This document shows, one piece after another, positions 11,101 to 20,100 of a stretch of 64,000 nucleotides of DNA (the stretch's first letter is position 1; every line of letters starts with the position of its first letter). The DNA comes from Plazaster borealis (taxonomy: Eukaryota; Echinodermata; Asteroidea; Forcipulatida; Labidiasteridae). The notes below the pieces were generated by a model. The model did not search any database and had not been told where the DNA came from. It worked only from the letters and a program-made list of their open reading frames with translations. The stretch is taken from contig CM037472.1 of NCBI GenBank assembly GCA_021014325.1, forward strand, positions 682,001 through 746,000, in the 5' to 3' direction. The position numbers and the translations under genes are program-made.

Positions 11101-14100
11101 GGGGGGGCTGCTAGGGAAAGGGGGAGGGATTGTGAATGTTTGGTGGGAGGATCTCTGTTTCTTGCAATAGACGTTTCTCATTTTCTGCTCAAGCATTTGT
11201 ACTGGGAAAGGAGACACACATTTTCTTTCCTTGAAGCTTTATACAAAGATTGGGATGAAGTTGGACCAAAAAAATAGAACATGGATAATGCTGAGCTCAA
11301 TCAACGTCTGTGTCTGCACCCTCTATGTCTGCTGTGGACATACAGTATCATAACCTTGTGGCGTGCTTGAGTGGCAAAAATAACCAGATCAACCAATGGG
11401 AGAGCTGAAATTTGCCATCCAGCTAAAATGGCAGCCTGCATAAATTGCCTCAAAGCAGATACACAAAGATAACTACAAACACAACATTCTCCGAGCTCTA
11501 TGGTTTGGACCTCTCTCCTTCCAAACTGCACTCAATTACAAACAAACGAATTCTACCCTCCTTAGGAGGAAAAGAGGAGGGTCTATCTTCCTGACTTACT
11601 GAGTTATTTCTTGTACACAGGAGTTCAATCATTGTATCTGTTAGAGGCAGGTCACCCTGAGAAGAGAACAGAGTAATAGAAATCAATTCTATTCAATATT
11701 GGGGATTAATATGGAGGAGAAGCAATAAGTTTGAACTGTATGATTAATGGTTTGGGGTTGAACAAAGGAAAATTGACTAGAGTGGGATTTGAACCAACGA
11801 CCTACCAACTGAGCTTTCTAGGCCTATGTTGACGATCTCTCTTTTTTGTCAATATCTTTGTTCAGGGGGTTAAGATATTGACTAGCGGTTTTTTTAGATA
11901 TTGCCGAAAATCTGGAGCGGTTATGTCCACGCAGGAAGAATAATCTGCAATTGGAATACACAATCTGAGAAACGTTACTGCAGTATCTCAGATTCAATTT
12001 TTGGGATAAAAAGTGATATCTTTTTCCATAACCACAGTACTTCGAAGTGAAAAGTTTCTCAAAATGCATTATACTATCCAAACCTGCTGTACTTCTTACC
12101 AAGTAAGTTTTTATTGCCATTAATTTTCAGAGTCATTACCAAACGTATACAGACCCTTTGACCAACAATAATTAAGAGCACAAGGCGTTTGATAATGACT
12201 ATCTTATCTAATTCTTATGTCAAATATCAACCTGAAGATCACTCAGCCTTTTGGGGGGGGGGTCATTTATAACACGTTACTTCACAAAGATAGCAGTTAC
12301 TGAGTTATACCTTGAGTGCTTGATGACATGCTGCAGCATCAATCATTTCTCGTTTTGCAAGAAGAGTTGTGATAAATTCAGTCCATTCATCATCCATCAT
12401 TTCCATTAATTCCACTTCAAGATCCTGAAAAAAGTCAACAAATATAGTTTTATAAAATCACTGCCATAATTTCCCTTCAAACAATTTACGATCACAAAAA
12501 TGTCAATCATTTTTAGTCATTAGACATAATGAAATGTTGCAGAAACTTGACCAAAGGAAATTCTGAAGTTTCCATGGTGATCAATCACAATCGTGGACAT
12601 TATTCCGTCTTACTTTCGTGATTTTGTAATTTTCAATGTATCGTATCAATTTTTTTTAATCTGTTAAAAGTGTTTAAAAGTAAAGCTTCCCTCCACAAAA
12701 CTTTCTTTTTATCCTTTCAATATAAATTATTAGTTTGTAGAATCAGAACTGGTCTATGCTTTATTACAGCGATTTGACAAACAAATATAAATAATTACTT
12801 TGAAGAGTTCTGTTTATCAAAGCAAAAATATGAGAAACTTAGAGAGCAGAGGGAATTTCATCTTTTGGTATATCAGTTTGAATGTGGCATGTCTTGGCCG
12901 AGTGGATAAGAGCACCGGACTCAAGCTCTGGTGTTTCTAATCAGCAGAGTGTGGGTTCGAGTCCCGGTCGTGACACTTGTGTCCTTAAGCAAGACACTTA
13001 ACCATTGTTGCTTCATCCTTCAGATGAGACGTAAAGCTGTAGGTTCCGTGTGTTGTGTTACACACGTAAAAGAACCCAGTTACACCTATCGTAAAGAGAA
13101 GGGGTTCGCCCTGGTTTGATCGGCAGCATATTGCGCCACAGCACCTTGTAAACCATTACATGGTGCTATAAAGGAATAGGTCTTATACTTCAAAAACGTA
13201 GCTCCGCATACCTTGCGGAAAAGCTTACTGTCTGTCTGTTCAAGCGCCTTGAGTACCTTATTGGTAGATACATGCGCTATATAAGACTATATTATTGTTA
13301 TTATTAATGTCTTACCAGCTCATACTGCTTCTCAAATGTAGTCAATGTTTGCTGTCTCTGACTGTAAGTCCGTCTTGCAAGTGTCTTGGTGAGCACTGGA
13401 TCTGCTTTAGCTGCATTCATAAAAACAAATTGACAAGTTGTCTTGGTTACTTTTAAAGACAAAGAGCTCTAGTCATAGTACATTGACAAATAATAATCTT
13501 AAAATTTACCCAGTCGGATTCCCTTGAAGTTTTTACTATTTGATATTTGAATTAAAAAGTTGCATCCCCTGAAGAAGATCCCTCTCCTGCCGCTTCCCAG
13601 GTTGTATTGTCGTAAACTTGGGTGTGATCCCTGGCTATATGACAGTTAACAGTTGTATGGCTTCTAAATGGCACCCCCGCCAGCACGTTGATGTGGAGGT
13701 TGCAGGTTCAAATCCCATTCCCATCATTTTTTCTCAGTTCAAACCAAAATTAATTACAATTTATCCAGTCAGTTTCCCTTGTGGTTTATACTTAATATAA
13801 CAAATAATATTGAGAACAAGTAAAAAAAAAAAAACTACAAACATTGTGTTCATAGCTTAACAAATTTAAGAAACATCCTGAACTTAACTCTTACAAATCA
13901 TATGAATTTAATAAATAAATAAATCCCTACAAAATGTTTCATTTTGGAGTTAAAACAATATATGACTTGACGTGAATTCTTACCCATTTCTTTAGTTGTT
14001 TTGAAGAGTTTAGCTGCATCTTCCTTATCACTGTAAGGGCTGGGTTTACTCGCTAATTCTTTCTGTTATTACAACAAAAATCAACTGGCTATTAAACACA

Positions 14101-17100
14101 ATTAATTATCTTATTAATCGATGCAGCATTTAAGACAAGAAATCTTAGTATATCATTTTGATTTTAATAGATGTTAATTTTGCATCGGGGATAAAGAATA
14201 AATTTAGTTTTTACCCTTACACCTATGTGTATTAAGCACTGTATACTCAGTACTTTCCCCATTTTGATTTTACCCTACAGTATGTGCAAAGCACTGTATC
14301 TAGTTCTTTCAGATTCCTCTGGAGAAACCCAACAGGCTACTCAATGGGGATTCGAACCATGACCCTCTCATTCTAGAGCAAATGTCTTAACTGCGAGACC
14401 ACCGGGTGTGCCCGGTGACAAAAGGCCACTTGGAATCCTATAATTAGCAGCAGGTAACACAACCAATATAATTTATTTGATGTAATAATTGCATCCCAGA
14501 TGATGAATACTCTTTTCTTTTTTTCTCCTATACTGATGTGTGATTCAAACCATGTTCAAGCTGACCTCTCGTTACCGGGCACACTCATCATTGGGAACAC
14601 TTGGCATGCATAAATTATAAGTGGTCTTAGGTTTTCTAGTATTTGTTGTTGCAATGACATTTCAAACCTCACGGGCTGTCCAACCGACATACTTCATAAT
14701 CTTTACCAAAAAGAATGCGTAAACAAAAATTGATCCACAAATAACAAAAATGATAATTGAAATCACACCCAATAAACAATGCTGATAAATAGTGGGATTA
14801 CACACAGATGTATAAAAGCACAACAAAGCAAAATTCATTCATCCAACATGCAAAGGAGAACATCATTCAATAGATTGTTAAACTCAAAATGTAAGGAACT
14901 GATCCTGTCGTCAGTGCAAGAATGTTGTACCTCGATTTTGCAAAAATGTTGTATCTCGCATGAAAATGCTCCATGCAAAAACATTGTATCTCGGCCCATA
15001 CTTGTTTTGTTTGTACATCCGGGCGATTTTAAGCCACACACAATTCTTTGACAAATTGCATGCAACCTAAGTGCTATTTTAGGAGATACAATGTTTTTGC
15101 AGACACAACATAATGAAACTGTTTCAATTTTCTTGAACTTACAGACAGTCTCAAAACCAAAATTGGATTTGCCTGTCATCTTGTAATTACATCTTACCTT
15201 TTTTTTCTCTTCTTCTTTTTTCCTCATTTGTCCAAGAAGAGGGAGTCTTGGCTGGGGCTTGACCCTTCGGAATGGTTTCTTAGACTGCTGCTGAATGAAG
15301 AAAGAGAACAGAAATACTTAAACTATAAGACATGTCTTGACCTTCAAGTCTTATATAAGAAGAAAAATATACAGAGTTGAATCATTAGACATGTCTTCAG
15401 CTTCAAATCTGATTTTGATATAAGAAATGGTGTTCCTGAAAATCTCCTTTAGGGGGCGATGTAGAACAGCACACAATCAACCGGTAATCTGTTGGTTTTC
15501 TCCCATGTAATGTAGTCTCTTAAATAATGAGGCTGCTTCAGACATAGATTTCAAACATAGACTAACATCCGGTTCAGACAGGCGCTATAGAGTCGCGCCG
15601 AACCAAATAATTGAAATAAGTACATAAAATAAGTACATGAAAACTGGACGCACTGGAAGTCGAAAAATCAACTGTTGCAGTCGTTCGGGACGACTATGGA
15701 GCGTCTTGGTTTCAGACGTCGTTCTTGTCATGTAATGTAAATGTTATGTTAAGTTCGCCTGTCTGAAACCAAAACTTATTTGGGTTGACCTAAAGTCGCT
15801 CCTAATCTATTTGGTTCGGCGCGAATCTGGAGCACCTGTCTGAACCAGGTGTTATTCTTTCAAAGTTGTTTATGAAATTACAAAATTTCTGAACTGCAAC
15901 TTAGGTGTAAAACAGAGCAGCAACCAAAGATATCTTGAGTTTAAGAAGAGAAGGCACTCACCGTCGTCTTGACCTTGCTTGTACCACCTGTAGTGGTACT
16001 AAGTTCATCACCTTGCTCTTCAGTCTCACTCCGTCCACCATCAAACTGAGAGACAGACTACAAAATAAAGAATTGACTTTAACTTATTGACTCCTCATGA
16101 ATGTATTTATACAGTGTGTTTATACAGCTCCAGCACAGTCAATAAATATATTAATAATTGATAATAATTGTTCACTTCACAATAGTAAGGTGAAGCCGAT
16201 CTTTCACAAATCTGAAAAGAGAAGACGGCGATTACGGAACAAAGTCTGTAGTAGTATTTTTCAAATCTAACAGTTTGAACCATGTTAAATAGTAAATCAA
16301 ATTTGTTGATGATTAATATGAATCACTTTGGAATCTTAAGTAGTTATACAAAAATCTAAGTATTGTTTGTAAGAAACATCTAAATTCCTTAGTGTTTCAA
16401 AAAGATTTGTTAAATCTGTAATGATTTCTTTAATATATTTGTTTTTCTTTTCTTTTCCTAAACTTTTTGTTCATCTTATTTTTTGTATAACTGTTGTTGC
16501 TTTTGGTTTGTGTTTATTTGTTTGTTTGTTAGGGTGTTTGTTTGTTTGTCTGTTTTTTGGGTTTGTTTGTTTGGTTTTTTTTTGGTTTTTTTTGGGGGGG
16601 GTTTTGGGGGGCGCTTTTTGGTTTGTGTTTATTTGTTTGTTTGTTAGGGTGTTTGTTTGTTTGTCAGGGTTTTTTTGGGGGGGAGATGGGGAGTAAGTAG
16701 CTCATGCTGAACTACTCCAAACCCAAAAGTCACATAAACTGAACTCACTCCAATAGCAGTGGCAACCTCTTTATCTCGGTTATAGAAATGTGGCTCATCA
16801 TCTTCAAACCCTCTGGTATCCACTTCAAAACCTTTAGTTTCTTGAGCTTTCAATGAGAGATAGTATTCATGAAGAAGATATTCATCCTCCTAGAGACAAA
16901 CAAAATCAAATAATAATCGGATATTAAATAAGACGCATTCACGTCTTGCAAGGAATTGTGCTAAATGTTTGAGAAAAACTACTGATGAAAATTTAGATAA
17001 AAACCTTATACACATGATATCATTTGAGTAAGGAGCCCTCAGCTAGAGATAAAAAGAAGATTGCCTATTGGACCATCCTGTGCGCCAGGGGTACATAGAT

Positions 17101-20100
17101 GTGCATTTCCATTGTTTTGTCATCGCTTTGCCTCTAAGATTGGCGGCTTGATGACGTCAATGCATAAGTCCACGCCAAACAGTGAACTATTGATTGGACA
17201 ATTGATCCGTGCCAATGAGGTATTGACCAATCATAATATGCATATAATAGATGGCTATAATGGCTCAAAGAATTACTACTCGGAAATCGACACAGGCCTT
17301 TGGAAAAACAGAACAGTTGGTAGGTATGGTGACGGCAAATGAGGGTTGGAAAGTCATTGGCTTAAGAAACTGTGCTAGGTTGCTCAGGATAGCCAAGAAA
17401 CAAACATGACAACAAATAACAGTAAATAACAATTAAAAGTAAATTAAGTATATTTGTCTGTCTTTCCCTTACCCATTGATCCAGATTATATTCTGCAGTA
17501 ACTTGAGTCAGTTTCTTCGTAAGTTTGCTATTTTCAGTTGCAATCCTCTCCTGTTCTCGTAGCATGTGAGGTTTGTTCAAGCTAGAAATCAAATCAAAGA
17601 GAAATGGAATCTTTAGTTTGAGCCTTTTGAAATTTAAATCACCACCTTTATTCAAATTTATTCATAAATGATATCTAGATTGGATGCAATTTAAATAGAT
17701 AATAATTGCTCCGGGGATCAAGAATATTATTTTGGTTTAACCCTACACCGCTGTGTGATAAGCACTGTGTACTCTGCTCTTTCCACAGCAGAGTCCTTTG
17801 AAGAAAAAAACCCCCACAGGCATACTCAAGAGGGAAAAATTTGAACCCATGACCCCAGTCATTCTAGAGCAGGGCCAATTTCATAGAGCTGCTTATAAGC
17901 ACAAAAAGTAGCTAAGCACAACAAAATTATGCTTACCAGAATAAGGTTACCAGCCAAAATACCATGTCACATGTACAATTTGTGACGGGTATCCTGCTCA
18001 TTTCTGCTTAGCAGACAATTGTTAAGCAATTGTTAAGCAATTGTTTAGCAATATTTTCTGCTTAAGCAGCTCTATGAAAATGGGCCCTGATGTTTTACCT
18101 CTAGACCACCAAGCTTCCCGCGATGACAAGAGGCCAATTCAAAGAATGTAATTAGCAAACAATTAAATAAATGTAATAACTGCATTGGGGATAGAAATTT
18201 GAAGCATTGAACCGGCACCACAAAAAGACATGAGGATGTATAAAGCATGTTATATCCATGACCTAATTTTGTTTATGGGCTAGGATTTCACCTTGCTTAT
18301 TTGACCCTAAACATTTTTCCTTTCTGACGTTTATTTAGTTCCAATTTAAAAAAACATCATCTAGCTGTTATTTTAATCTATTGGATATGTGTAATCAACG
18401 CAAACAATTAATTAAGGGTAACCATTTAATAATTTGACAACTTCACTACACAGTCAAGCAAAATGAATTAACGAAGCGAACAGATGGTGGCATTTGAATC
18501 CATTGCAATGTAGAGAGCCTGCTGGCAAAAGGTCAAGTAACACCAGCTGTCAAAACAATTCACACTGATCCAGATTTCATTTGCAAATATAGGGGGCCTA
18601 CACAATTTGATTTGAAGATTGTTGACCTATTTTGACTCCTGGGTGAACAATCCAAACAAACCTTTTAGGAAGGTCATCATATTCCTCGTTCCAGTTGTCC
18701 AGTTGTCCAGCTGACCTGATGACTGTGGTCAGTTTAGCTAAAAGGATCCGATTCTCTTGGTCAATAGCTTCTTGTCTCTCTTCTTCAAGCTGAATGGAAA
18801 CAAGATAGCTCATTCAAATTGAGACTTCAAGAATGGTTGATACATGGAAGAAGGTATTCCATGATTGAACAACCGAGGAGATCCTTGTCATTAGATTGGA
18901 GGAGTAGGTCATGTGGCATTCATTAATAAAACCATTACATGGCCTACATCATAAACCGTGCATTTTGGTACTATTCACCATGCATTTTTAAACTAAATTG
19001 CATGCTAAACCACACCACGCATTATGCACAACTTATACACAGCAGTACATACTGTAATGCCTTGTAGCAGATGCCAGAAAACAATCTTGCACATTCTGTT
19101 TGTATAGGCCTATTCTTATAGTTTTATCCTCCAATCACAATGACAAAGATAGATCAGTACTTGGATATTATATCTAACAATTAAGTTATGAGTTTTTTGC
19201 ATTCATGCAATGGAGAGAAAATTCATTCATTCACTGAAAAGTGGACTGTTCCATTCAACTCGGCTTTGCCCCGTTGAATGGAACGATTCATCTTTCAACT
19301 CATGGAAATATTGTCACAATTGCCTTCATAAACATTCATTATTTGTATACTTATATCAACAATAACAAATAAATAGCTCCATAGAGTCAGAATCCAGAGG
19401 TGGAAGTTGGGGTACGTTCAGACTTTCTTTAAATTCATGAAATTCATGCCTCTATTGTGAACAATTTAAAAACAATAACACTGATATATAACCTGATTAA
19501 TTCTTAATTAAGATAAAAGTGTCTAAACTGTGTCACCATGGAGGTCACTGGTCACTGGCCATCATGGGGGGGGGGGGTTAGTTACAAAAATCAACTCTAG
19601 CTTGGCATCTTACAATTTTACCACCAATGGAAGCTAAAAATCATCACTCCTTGGTAAAAACCAAAGTACATCCATAAATTTGTTATACAAATTAAATGTG
19701 AATTTATGTTTGCAAAAATAATTTAATTTGTAAGTTTTACTAGAATTATGCCAGTTTAACAATTGATAGACCTAAGATCAATGATTTTGTTAGTGTAAAG
19801 CTCTATGTAGTGGAATACCATTACAACAGACAGAACGAACCTGAATTTTCTTGAGATTCAACTGAAGATGCAGGTAAGATTTAGGTTTCTTGGTATTCAG
19901 ACCAGTGGTCATTGATTTCCTCTGGAAGTAGACAAGAAAAATAAGGAAATTTTAATACAGAAAGGAATAGTCTGAGCAATAGTGTCAAGTACAGACAAAC
20001 AATAACAATTTAAATGGTGTCAGCGATTTTGAATTTATCAATAAATCAAATTCAATTGTCCAGAATGTTTTCAAAATGACACTTGAGTACTGGCAATTCA

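Larger units (their letters stand above)
5828..14062 (-). other. Annexin-core exons 8-16 of the fusion gene
   Basis: Exons 8-16 give four consecutive annexin-like repeats. Repeat 1 is DAAKLFKTTKEMAKADPVLT then LARRTYSQRQ. Repeat 2 is DAAACHQALKGDLPLTDTM then LLCTRNNSALSSIKKTYNKE. Repeat 3 is VDADRAKHDAEILMEE then RIASFAQIREVLEHYEQ. Repeat 4 is VKCLYNCAMYMAERLRISL then LLVTRSEIDMPQIRKAYRQR. Helix patterns, the LVTRSE-type motif and spacing match annexins closely. The calcium-binding GxGT loops are replaced in all four repeats (EMAKAD, GDLPLTD, WKADSG, LVKKNSS). From family knowledge, canonical type II calcium binding is therefore unlikely. Confidence 0.85.

Noticed and set aside
16421..16696. 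91-codon hydrophobic frame that looks like a membrane protein
   Set aside because: It is translated from a (TTTG)n tract, so leucine/valine/cysteine/phenylalanine richness is purely compositional.
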